DNA from: an uncultured Eubacteriales bacterium
GTDB taxonomy: Bacteria; Bacillota_A; Clostridia; Saccharofermentanales; Saccharofermentanaceae
Direction: 5' to 3'
Length of the DNA stretch: 5,783 nt
Assembly: GCA_900313405.1 (NCBI GenBank)
Contig: OMQY01000116.1
Location: forward strand, 1-5,783
Shown here: in pieces, positions 1-5,783 of the stretch
How the letters are laid out: every line of letters starts with the position of its first letter
Numbering within the stretch: position 1 is the stretch's first letter
Position numbers and translations under genes: made by a program
Notes under the pieces: model-generated
What the model saw: the letters and a program-made list of their open reading frames with translations, nothing else
Database searches by the model: none
What the model was told of the DNA's origin: nothing

Positions 1-720
1 AAACAGATTGCCAGGATTATTGTATATCTCTCTGGTAGCACTGAACTGCTGCATGACACCCAGCTTCATTAACAGAATGTAATCGCTTATGGATGTTGCT
101 TCTTCCTGGTCATGAGTAACAAAGACTGTCGTGATCTTGGTTTCCGTCTGGATCCTTTTTATCTCTTCCCTTGTCTGGATACGCAGCCTGGCATCAAGAT
201 TAGACAACGGCTCATCAAGCAGGAGCACTCTCGGGCGCTTGACGAGAGCTCTGGCTATGGCAACACGCTGCTGCTGACCGCCGCTCATCTCCTTGGGTTT
301 ACGGTCCATCAACTCCTCGATCTGAACGATCTTTGCTGCTTCATTGACCTTCGAAATCATCTCTTCCTTGGAGAGCTTATCATCACCCTTGAGATTCTGG
401 AGCGGGAACATTATATTCTTACGGACATTAAGATGCGGATATAATGCATAACTCTGGAATACCATTCCTACTCCCCGCTTCTCCGGCGGCAGCTCAGTGA
501 CGTCATCATCATCGAAAAATATCTTTCCCTTAGTCGGAGTCAAGAGCCCGCAGATAAGATTCAAAGCCGTGCTCTTACCGCATCCTGAAGGCCCCAGAAG
601 GCTTACAAGCTTACCGTCGGGTATCTCAAAGTCAAGATTATCGGCTGCGATCACAACGTCATTCGATTTCTTGTTCCTGCTTGGGAACTCCTTGGTAACA
701 TTCTCTAATCTTATTCTCAT
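1..720 (-). CDS. Carbohydrate-type ABC transporter ATP-binding protein (MsmK/UgpC/MalK-like), 3' end outside window
   Basis: This is the ATPase subunit of an ABC importer, which hydrolyses ATP on the cytoplasmic face of the membrane to power solute uptake. Translating the minus strand from ATG at 720 gives 240 residues up to the window edge, with every nucleotide-binding motif in order: Walker A GPSGCGKST (about 43-51), Q-loop VFQSYALYPHLNV (about 87-99), signature MSGGQQQRVAIARAL (about 145-159), Walker B LLLDEPLSNLDARLR (about 166-180), and the switch histidine in VTHDQEEA (about 201-208). YALYPHLNV and LSNLDARLR are typical of the sugar/glycerol-phosphate importer class (MalK, UgpC, MsmK); PotA-like polyamine ATPases are related and not fully excluded. 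The C-terminal TOBE/regulatory domain, about 120-130 residues, lies beyond base 1. A strong GAGGGGAGG site lies four bases before the ATG. No permease or binding-protein gene is visible upstream, so it may be a shared ATPase serving several importers. Confidence 0.95.
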   Translation of the reverse strand, partial: MRIRLENVTKEFPSRNKKSNDVVIAADNLDFEIPDGKLVSLLGPSGCGKSTALNLICGLLTPTKGKIFFDDDDVTELPPEKRGVGMVFQSYALYPHLNVRKNIMFPLQNLKGDDKLSKEEMISKVNEAAKIVQIEELMDRKPKEMSGGQQQRVAIARALVKRPRVLLLDEPLSNLDARLRIQTREEIKRIQTETKITTVFVTHDQEEATSISDYILLMKLGVMQQFSATREIYNNPGNLF

Positions 721-733
721 AATGCCTCCCCTC

Positions 734-747
734 AGCCTGATAAGGCT
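734..747 (-). other. Small inverted repeat between the DUF2971 and ABC ATPase genes
   Basis: The arms AGCCT and AGGCT (734-738 and 743-747) form a 5-bp hairpin with a 4-base loop, lying between the DUF2971 stop codon and the ribosome binding site of the ABC ATPase gene. No T-run follows it, so it is not a standard terminator. It could be a minor mRNA structure next to the translation start, or chance. Confidence 0.3.
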
Positions 748-770
748 CTATAATGATGATCTATTCTATT

Positions 771-1634
771 TTACCGCAAAGGGCACGTCGATACTCTTAT
801 ATGCGAGGCAAGCCCCGGAAATCCCATATGCTCACAGAAGCTCTTAAGCTCATCTATATTCTGTATCGATCTGGGGCCTATGACGATCTCTTCAAACAGT
901 TCCTCAGCTGACACTCCGATCTCTTCACAAAGAAGATCATATCTGATCTTGATAATGCTCCTGATAGCCTTTTCTTTACTCTCAAAACCATATTCATACA
1001 CATCACGCGAAGAACAAAGATCCGTACCGGGCAATGTATATATCCTTCTCTCACATTCCGCCCAGAAAGATCTGTTCTTATACCCGGGAGCATTAGCAAG
1101 GATATTGGCAACAAGACCTTCCGCATCTTCGATCCCTGAAGGCTCCATTATCTTTCCTTCCTCAAAATACTCTTTGAGCAAACGATAATATTCATGATTA
1201 CGGATATCAAAGTCATAATAGACGCCGTTAAAGACGACATTACACGGCTCGAAAAGCTTGTATAACACTTCCGAGTTCATCTTGATACAGACTCCGCTGG
1301 CACCGTCGGCATATCTTTCCCACTGCGAAGCGTCCTCTTCTCTGGCCGAGAAGCACATTGCAAAGGGGAAATCCCTTCCTGTCCTGTCACGCAGTAATCC
1401 TATGAATCTCTCACATTTATCAGGGAATCGTTCTGCAAAATCAGCCCTGATACAGTCTTCTATACGTCCTATAAACTCGAGCAATTCTTTACGATCGTTC
1501 ATAGATGCCGTGTTTCCCCACCAGAATTCCTTATTCTTGAGGATCCCGTAAAGCGCCTTGATGGATGTGTAATGATAGATATGTTCACCGAATTCCGAAG
1601 GAACACCGGTATTAGATGTATTATGCTCTGTCAT
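771..1634 (-). CDS. DUF2971 family protein, function unknown
   Basis: This is a 287-residue soluble protein that I recognise as DUF2971, a family without an established biochemical role. Family hallmarks are visible: an N-terminal HYTS block followed by a hydrophobic helix and a W (residues 21-39), the MND..E block (45-50), FAMCFS (91-96), the QW pair and GVCI (104-117), a WAECERRIY block with E-x-E/C-x-R character (201-209), and a closing VIGPRS strand (251-256). The opening HYTS...L..IL pattern is reminiscent of ADP-ribosyltransferase-fold proteins such as DarT or Tpt1/KptA, but that is only a resemblance and I cannot align it. There is no signal peptide or membrane segment. The ATG at 1634 is preceded by a modest AGGACAGG-like site. 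It is followed after 50 bases by the ABC ATPase gene on the same strand. The AT-rich upstream spacer has no convincing promoter hexamers. Confidence 0.85.
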   Translation of the reverse strand: MTEHNTSNTGVPSEFGEHIYHYTSIKALYGILKNKEFWWGNTASMNDRKELLEFIGRIEDCIRADFAERFPDKCERFIGLLRDRTGRDFPFAMCFSAREEDASQWERYADGASGVCIKMNSEVLYKLFEPCNVVFNGVYYDFDIRNHEYYRLLKEYFEEGKIMEPSGIEDAEGLVANILANAPGYKNRSFWAECERRIYTLPGTDLCSSRDVYEYGFESKEKAIRSIIKIRYDLLCEEIGVSAEELFEEIVIGPRSIQNIDELKSFCEHMGFPGLASHIRVSTCPLR

Positions 1635-1701
1635 GATCTGACCTGTCCTGATTTTATATATTAATTAAACCACAAATATCCCGTTTTTTTATACACATAT
1701 T

Positions 1702-1729
1702 AAAAGGCGGCACCTGTCGGCACCGCCTT
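1702..1729 (-). terminator. Probable intrinsic terminator of gdhA
   Basis: About 25 bases past the gdhA stop codon, the arms AAGGCGG (1704-1710) and CCGCCTT (1723-1729) form a 7-bp GC-rich stem. Two further G-C pairs are possible inside it beyond a two-base mismatch, closing a short loop. Read in the gdhA direction the stem runs into TTTTAAT. The T-run is short and partly shared with the stem, so the terminator may be leaky. It separates gdhA from the DUF2971 gene. No plus-strand gene ends here, so a bidirectional role is not needed. Confidence 0.65.
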
Positions 1730-1754
1730 CTTAATATCAGCTGTTCGGATCTTA

Positions 1755-3137
<1,383 letters not shown>

Positions 3138-3199
3138 TCAATTTTGCAAGTTCGATGGCCGAAAAATTCATAATTAGTGCTCAAAAGCCATTCTTGACT

Positions 3200-3219
3200 T
3201 CATTTCAACGATGAAATGA
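3200..3219. promoter_or_regulatory. Perfect 20-base inverted repeat upstream of gdhA (candidate operator)
   Basis: The arms TCATTTCA (3200-3207) and TGAAATGA (3212-3219) are perfectly complementary around a 4-base centre. The repeat lies about 81 bases upstream of the gdhA start codon and overlaps the -10 and predicted start of the candidate gdhA promoter, where a bound repressor would block transcription. It has no following T-run in either direction, so it is not an intrinsic terminator. The binding protein is unknown. As RNA it could instead form a 5' stem-loop in the leader. Confidence 0.45.
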
Positions 3220-3244
3220 TATATCAACAGCAGAAATTATGCAA
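3216..3244 (-). promoter_or_regulatory. Candidate gdhA promoter
   Basis: On the minus strand, TTGCAT (3239-3244) and TATCAT (3216-3221) are separated by exactly 17 bases. The -10 matches consensus at five of six positions, but the -35 matches at only three of six. Transcription would start near 3209, giving a leader of roughly 90 bases. It lies just downstream of the membrane-protein gene and overlaps the inverted repeat at 3200-3219. Confidence 0.35.
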
Positions 3245-3271
3245 TATCCATATTAAGAAAAAACAAAAACG

Positions 3272-3793
3272 TTAATTTGAAGTATCGGAAGACGACTCGG
3301 AAGGACCGATGACGGGCAAAACAACTTCCGGACTTACGGTTGTCTCTGTTATATCAGTCTCGTCATCACTTCCGAGAAAAGGATCATTCTCGGTCATCTC
3401 GTCTACAGATGATATGCCGAACATCTGAGTATATTGATCTGTCTTAATATAAGGAAGTATAGAGTTTATGGTAATAAACAGCAAAAGAACGAATATCAGG
3501 AGCAAAAGACCTCTTCTGATTATGATCATCATCTTCTCGGCATTATACCGTTCGTCAATGTGCTGCTTTGTAGTATAGCCGACAAGTACATATACCTTGT
3601 TGATATCCTTACGAGGCGGTCTTCTCTTATATTCATTGATACGACGCTTGATCCCGTTCCTTATCCTTGCAGGAAGATTCTTTACAGTCCTGACCGTAGT
3701 TCTTCCGACAGAAGCGAAGATACCCGCCAAAACATTGAAGGGATTATTGGAACCTTTTATATAATCATTATTGTCTATAGCAGATCTCTTCAT
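3272..3793 (-). CDS. Hypothetical single-pass membrane protein, basic inside and acidic outside
   Basis: I do not recognise the family of this 173-residue protein. Residues 1-92 are strongly basic, with clusters such as RNGIKRRINEYKRRPPRK at about 45-62, then a short block KVYVLVGYTT (66-75). A single hydrophobic segment spans about 95-116 (GLLLLIFVLLLFITINSILP) and is preceded by RR. Residues 117-173 are acidic and Ser/Thr-rich and look disordered (DETDITETT, SESSSDTSN). The charge pattern predicts cytoplasmic N-terminus and external C-terminus; there is no cleavable signal peptide, LysM motif or catalytic motif. It is the last gene of the cluster divergent from lexA, 36 bases after the DUF3846 gene, with an AAAGAGG site before its ATG. 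ATA and AGA codons appear near the membrane segment, suggesting modest expression. After the stop codon comes a T-rich stretch (TTTTTGTTTTTT) without a visible stem, so its terminator is unclear. Confidence 0.75.
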   Translation of the reverse strand: MKRSAIDNNDYIKGSNNPFNVLAGIFASVGRTTVRTVKNLPARIRNGIKRRINEYKRRPPRKDINKVYVLVGYTTKQHIDERYNAEKMMIIIRRGLLLLIFVLLLFITINSILPYIKTDQYTQMFGISSVDEMTENDPFLGSDDETDITETTVSPEVVLPVIGPSESSSDTSN

Positions 3794-3829
3794 CGGTACC
3801 TCTTTCAGATCAGTTATGATTATACCAAA

Positions 3830-4405
3830 TCAGGAGATTATTGAAATATTATTTTCGCGCATGACAGAAGCAGCCTTCTGAGAGCATTTAACCGATCTTA
3901 CGTGGTCCTTGTCATAGTAGAAGAGTTCCGGTCTCTCAAAGTACTCATAAGCTTTGATAAGTGATGGCTCATCAAGTTCCGCGACAGAGCTTCCATCAAC
4001 GCTTCCCGTTATAACAATGGGACCTGAGAGGATATCATACGTGATACCGTTGCACTTCACGCCTCTGTTGAGCATAAGATTTGTACTCTTGGCATTCTCA
4101 CCGTAATGGATCACCGCATTCCCGAGATCGGGACTTATCACACGTCTCGGCCTGTCTCCGAGAAGGCTTCTTAAACTGCCGGCATCAGGTGAACAAACCG
4201 TAAGCGCGGGCTCCTTAAGGGGTTCGATATAGAGAACGCGTATCATTCCCTGCTCCTTATACTTCATGATCTCAGGTACTTCAGACAGCACTTCTCTGAA
4301 TGACGAAGCATCAAAAGTCCTATATATAACATCCCAATAATAGATGCTTGAATCAGGTATTATTCCCGGCATTCCATTCGGCATCATCTTTATAATAAAT
4401 TTCAT
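3830..4405 (-). CDS. DUF3846 domain protein with an N-terminal extension
   Basis: This is a 191-residue soluble protein. Residues about 54-160 resemble DUF3846, a domain of unknown function common in Firmicutes and their phages and plasmids. The matching features are an opening strand plus P (IRVLYIEPLKEP, 55-66), a leucine-containing helix (SLRSLLG, 77-83), a strand with an N-R pair (LMLNRG, 110-115), the strand DILSGPIVITG (124-134), and a C-terminal helix leading to YFERPE. The first 53 residues form an additional region that I do not recognise, and residues 161-191 are a short tail. M54 is a possible internal start, but the ATG at 4405 is preferred: it has an AAAGGAG site seven bases upstream and overlaps the previous gene's stop by one base (TAATG), indicating translational coupling with the sigma-4-like gene. 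The family assignment rests on pattern recognition and is moderate. Confidence 0.75.
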   Translation of the reverse strand: MKFIIKMMPNGMPGIIPDSSIYYWDVIYRTFDASSFREVLSEVPEIMKYKEQGMIRVLYIEPLKEPALTVCSPDAGSLRSLLGDRPRRVISPDLGNAVIHYGENAKSTNLMLNRGVKCNGITYDILSGPIVITGSVDGSSVAELDEPSLIKAYEYFERPELFYYDKDHVRSVKCSQKAASVMRENNISIIS

Positions 4406-4929
4406 TATTCTTCTCCTTTACCGGACTTATAGTTTCTGTACAGACAATTCAGATTTGATATCGCTTCATTGTTCAGCCGATAATATGTCGATCTGCTCAG
4501 GTTCAGCTGTTCCTGGATATCTTTTACGGGTAATCTTCTGTAATAACGGAGATAAATGATCGATGAATAAGGGAACGGAAGGCTTAGTATCATAAACAGA
4601 AGTTCAACTGCTTCCGAATATCTGCTCATAAGTATCCCGGCTCTCCTGTTAAGTCCTTTTACGAATTCCTGATAGCCGCTGGAGAATTCGACAAGGACTT
4701 CATTCATATCATGGTCGGACTTGATCTTCTCATTAAGTCCGGATACCTTTATCGGTGCATGATCTCTGGTATAGAGGTCTATGGCATCATCTTCTTTACC
4801 CTTTGCATATTCAAGAGCTGCATTGATCACCATGCCGTTCTCGTCATCGGCGATCATCAGATCTTCATATAATGTTGTCAGTTTAAGCTTCATATCTGTA
4901 AGCGTATCTCTTTTTTTAAGTGTATTCAT
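4405..4929 (-). CDS. Sigma-70 region 4-like helix-turn-helix protein, putative transcription regulator
   Basis: This 174-residue protein is the first gene divergent from lexA. Its C-terminal part (about 112-165) has the layout of a sigma-70 region 4 or ArpU/DUF1492-like phage regulator: a hydrophobic helix around LFMILSLPFPYSSIIYLRYY, then the helix-turn-helix LPVKDIQEQLNLSRSTYYRL (133-152), where LNLSRSTYYRL would be the recognition helix. The N-terminal 110 residues are helical and charged and contain no recognisable sigma region 2, so it is unlikely to be a complete sigma factor. More probable roles are a DNA-binding activator or repressor, or a partial sigma-like protein. The start at 4929 has a GGAAGG site five bases upstream. 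Its stop codon overlaps the DUF3846 start. The SOS box at 4947-4960 lies only 18 bases upstream of its start codon, so LexA control is plausible. Confidence 0.75.
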   Translation of the reverse strand: MNTLKKRDTLTDMKLKLTTLYEDLMIADDENGMVINAALEYAKGKEDDAIDLYTRDHAPIKVSGLNEKIKSDHDMNEVLVEFSSGYQEFVKGLNRRAGILMSRYSEAVELLFMILSLPFPYSSIIYLRYYRRLPVKDIQEQLNLSRSTYYRLNNEAISNLNCLYRNYKSGKGEE

Positions 4930-4946
4930 AATTACCTTCCATAATC

Positions 4947-4960
4947 AGAACAAGTGTTTG
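4947..4960. promoter_or_regulatory. SOS box 1 (LexA operator), overlapping the lexA -35
   Basis: The sequence AGAACAAGTGTTTG differs from the Bacillus-type LexA consensus CGAACRNRYGTTYG only at the first base. It overlaps the lexA -35 hexamer (4958-4963), where bound LexA would exclude RNA polymerase. It also lies 18 bases upstream of the start codon of the divergent sigma-4-like gene, so one operator could serve both directions. Confidence 0.85.
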
Positions 4961-4986
4961 ACTTTAAAACAATTTATGGCTACAAT
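4958..4986 (+). promoter_or_regulatory. lexA promoter
   Basis: TTGACT (4958-4963) and TACAAT (4981-4986) match the housekeeping sigma consensus at five of six positions each and are separated by the optimal 17 bases. Transcription should start near 4993. SOS box 1 overlaps the -35 and SOS box 2 covers the predicted start, which is classic autoregulation. Confidence 0.85.
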
Positions 4987-4992
4987 AATCAA
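4964..4992 (-). promoter_or_regulatory. Weak candidate promoter for the cluster divergent from lexA
   Basis: On the minus strand, TTGATT (4987-4992) and TTTTAA (4964-4969) are separated by 17 bases, predicting a start near 4957, inside the SOS box at 4947-4960. The -35 is fair but the -10 matches consensus at only three of six positions. It would overlap the lexA promoter on the opposite strand. It is listed because the cluster must start in this spacer if it is transcribed from here. Confidence 0.25.
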
Positions 4993-4993
4993 A

Positions 4994-5007
4994 AGAAAAT
5001 ATGTTCG
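4994..5007. promoter_or_regulatory. SOS box 2 (LexA operator), at the lexA transcription start
   Basis: The sequence AGAAAATATGTTCG differs from CGAACRNRYGTTYG at two positions (first base, and C to A in the left half-site). The centre and right half-site, ATATGTTCG, are perfect. It covers the predicted lexA start site, and its last G is the first G of the ribosome binding site. It is centred 47 bases (between four and five helical turns) from box 1. Confidence 0.7.
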
Positions 5008-5012
5008 GAGGA
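5007..5012 (+). promoter_or_regulatory. lexA ribosome binding site
   Basis: GGAGGA lies seven bases before the ATG at 5020 and fixes the lexA start there. The same reading frame is open back to an ATG at 4954, but that region contains the promoter and both SOS boxes and has no ribosome binding site. Confidence 0.9.
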
Positions 5013-5019
5013 TAATACT

Positions 5020-5694
5020 ATGGCTAATGCTAACACATCCGGTTCCAAGTCACAGAAGTCCATCGATCGCGTATATAACTACGTCAGATCCTATATTCAC
5101 GAGAATGCATTATCACCATCCGTACGTGATATCTGTGTGGGCGCCGGTCTTAAGTCCACTTCCTCCGTTCACACCTATCTTAAGAGGTTGGATGAGATGG
5201 GCAAGATCGAATACCGTCCCGGTATGAGAAGGGCTATTATCTTGAAGAACACTGAAGATACAGAAGAGCCTTCGAGTGTATTTGTATCCTCGATCGGTGA
5301 CCGTAACTCCGATGCTGTTAAGCTTGATGTAATCGGTAAGATCACAGCCGGTGTTCCTATCTATGCTCACGAGGATGTTACCGAATCCTTCTATGTCAGC
5401 AGATCCATTATCGGTAACAATGAATGCTTCCTTCTCAAAGTAAGAGGAACAAGTATGATCAATGCCCATATCCTTGACGGCGATTATCTGATCATTAAGA
5501 AACAGAACACCTGTGACGAAGGCGATATCATCGCAGCGCTTATCGATGACGAAGCTACGGTAAAGAGATACGGTAAGCTTAACGGTGTGCCTTATCTCTT
5601 CCCTGAGAATGACTTCTATGAACCTATTCCCTTTAACACCGAAGGATGCCAGATCCTCGGTAAAGTAGTTGGTCTCCACAGGTATTCTATCTGA
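5020..5694 (+). CDS. lexA: LexA repressor, SOS regulator (S24 self-cleaving)
   Basis: LexA represses DNA-damage genes as a dimer and is inactivated by RecA-stimulated self-cleavage. From ATG 5020 the protein has 224 residues. The N-terminal winged helix-turn-helix (about 14-73) includes SPSVRDICVGAGLKSTSSVH (32-51), the conserved LexA DNA-reading region, followed by LKRLDEMGKI. A linker spans about 76-100. The cleavage site is Ala110-Gly111 in KITAGVP, and the catalytic dyad is Ser145 in RGTSMINAHILDGD and Lys182 in ATVKRY. The C-terminus NDFYEPIPF...ILGKVVGLHRYSI is the typical dimerisation fold. All functional residues are present, so it should be active. It is transcribed divergently from the sigma-4-like/DUF3846/membrane-protein cluster across a spacer with two SOS boxes, so it is autoregulated. 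No intrinsic terminator is visible in the 89 bases after the stop codon. Confidence 0.98.
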   Translation: MANANTSGSKSQKSIDRVYNYVRSYIHENALSPSVRDICVGAGLKSTSSVHTYLKRLDEMGKIEYRPGMRRAIILKNTEDTEEPSSVFVSSIGDRNSDAVKLDVIGKITAGVPIYAHEDVTESFYVSRSIIGNNECFLLKVRGTSMINAHILDGDYLIIKKQNTCDEGDIIAALIDDEATVKRYGKLNGVPYLFPENDFYEPIPFNTEGCQILGKVVGLHRYSI

Positions 5695-5698
5695 CGGC

Positions 5699-5711
5699 AT
5701 CACCTCCTTTC
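5699..5711. other. 13-base match to the 3' tail of 16S rRNA, just after lexA
   Basis: On the plus strand ATCACCTCCTTTC equals the anti-Shine-Dalgarno end of bacterial 16S rRNA as I remember it. On the minus strand it reads as a perfect extended Shine-Dalgarno, AAAGGAGGTGAT. On that strand a GTG and an ATG follow at 0 and 2 bases, too close for normal initiation, and the frame they open is simply antisense to lexA. The remaining bases up to 5783 show a lone TATAAT (5720-5725) without a -35 and no gene. Confidence 0.4.
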
Positions 5712-5783
5712 GATATGAATATAATCTCGAATGAAGGTAATATCAGTAATCTGAAATCAAATAACCCCGATCATAAGCCGATC

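Noticed and set aside
112..847. Plus-strand frames of 110 and 116 codons opposite the ABC ATPase and the DUF2971 gene end
   Set aside because: They are antisense shadows. The minus strand holds an unbroken ABC ATPase with all motifs, and no ribosome binding sites precede the plus-strand frames.
1683..1690. A GTTTTTTT run as the tail of a plus-strand terminator
   Set aside because: No GC-rich stem precedes it on the plus strand and no plus-strand gene ends nearby. It is better explained as part of an AT-rich spacer.
3165..3190. A sigma-54 type promoter upstream of gdhA (TGGCTTTTGAGCACT on the minus strand)
   Set aside because: The GG and GC dinucleotides are 7 bases apart rather than the required 10, so it does not fit the -24/-12 pattern.
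3272..4929. Classifying the cluster beside lexA as a prophage remnant
   Set aside because: Sigma-4-like and DUF3846 proteins are common in phages, but no integrase, structural gene, attachment repeat or abrupt composition change is visible here, so a phage origin cannot be supported from this window.
4954..5019. A 22-codon upstream extension of lexA starting at ATG 4954
   Set aside because: The stretch contains the lexA promoter and SOS box 2, and the start lies in SOS box 1. It would be upstream of the transcription start. The ATG at 5020 has an ideal ribosome binding site and gives the usual LexA N-terminus.
5113..5703. A 196-codon minus-strand frame antisense to lexA, beginning at a perfect AAAGGAGGTG
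   Set aside because: It lies fully opposite a convincing LexA, its protein has no family character, and the start codons are 0-2 bases from the Shine-Dalgarno, too close for normal initiation. The motif itself is kept as a low-interest finding.
5709..5731. Inverted repeat TTCGA...TCGAA and a TATAAT after lexA
   Set aside because: The stem has only five pairs with a 13-base AT-rich loop and no T-run, so it is not a terminator. The TATAAT has no -35 at a suitable distance and no visible gene downstream within the window.

Overview
The window looks like chromosomal DNA from an anaerobic low- to mid-GC Firmicute of the class Clostridia. The evidence is the Firmicutes-type LexA with matching Bacillus/Clostridium-style SOS boxes, strong AGGAGG-type ribosome binding sites, a small hexameric glutamate dehydrogenase, and an MsmK/UgpC-like sugar-importer ATPase. 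I cannot name a genus. The window is densely coding and no gap exceeds about 160 bases.

Left part (1-1634, all minus strand): the first 240 residues of a carbohydrate-type ABC ATPase, cut by the window edge, sit 50 bases downstream of a 287-residue DUF2971 protein of unknown function. A hairpin at 1704-1729 separates this pair from the next gene.

Middle part (1755-3116, minus): a complete 453-residue glutamate dehydrogenase (gdhA), probably NADP-dependent, assimilates ammonium. Its upstream region holds a candidate promoter overlapped by a perfect 20-base inverted repeat, which is a possible operator.

Right part (3272-5694): lexA on the plus strand faces away from a compact three-gene minus-strand cluster. 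In order of transcription this encodes a sigma-70-region-4-like helix-turn-helix protein, a DUF3846 protein (start and stop codons overlap by one base) and a single-pass membrane protein (36-base gap). The 90-base divergent spacer holds a strong lexA promoter (TTGACT, 17 bases, TACAAT) and two good SOS boxes. One box overlaps the -35 element. The other lies at the transcription start and touches the lexA ribosome binding site. lexA is therefore almost certainly autoregulated, and the divergent cluster is well placed to be LexA-controlled.

The most interesting point is this divergent cluster. It occupies the position that the yneA-yneB-ynzC SOS operon holds next to lexA in Bacillus, but it encodes three unrelated and essentially uncharacterised proteins. 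A role in the DNA-damage response is inference from position and operators, not from the protein sequences.
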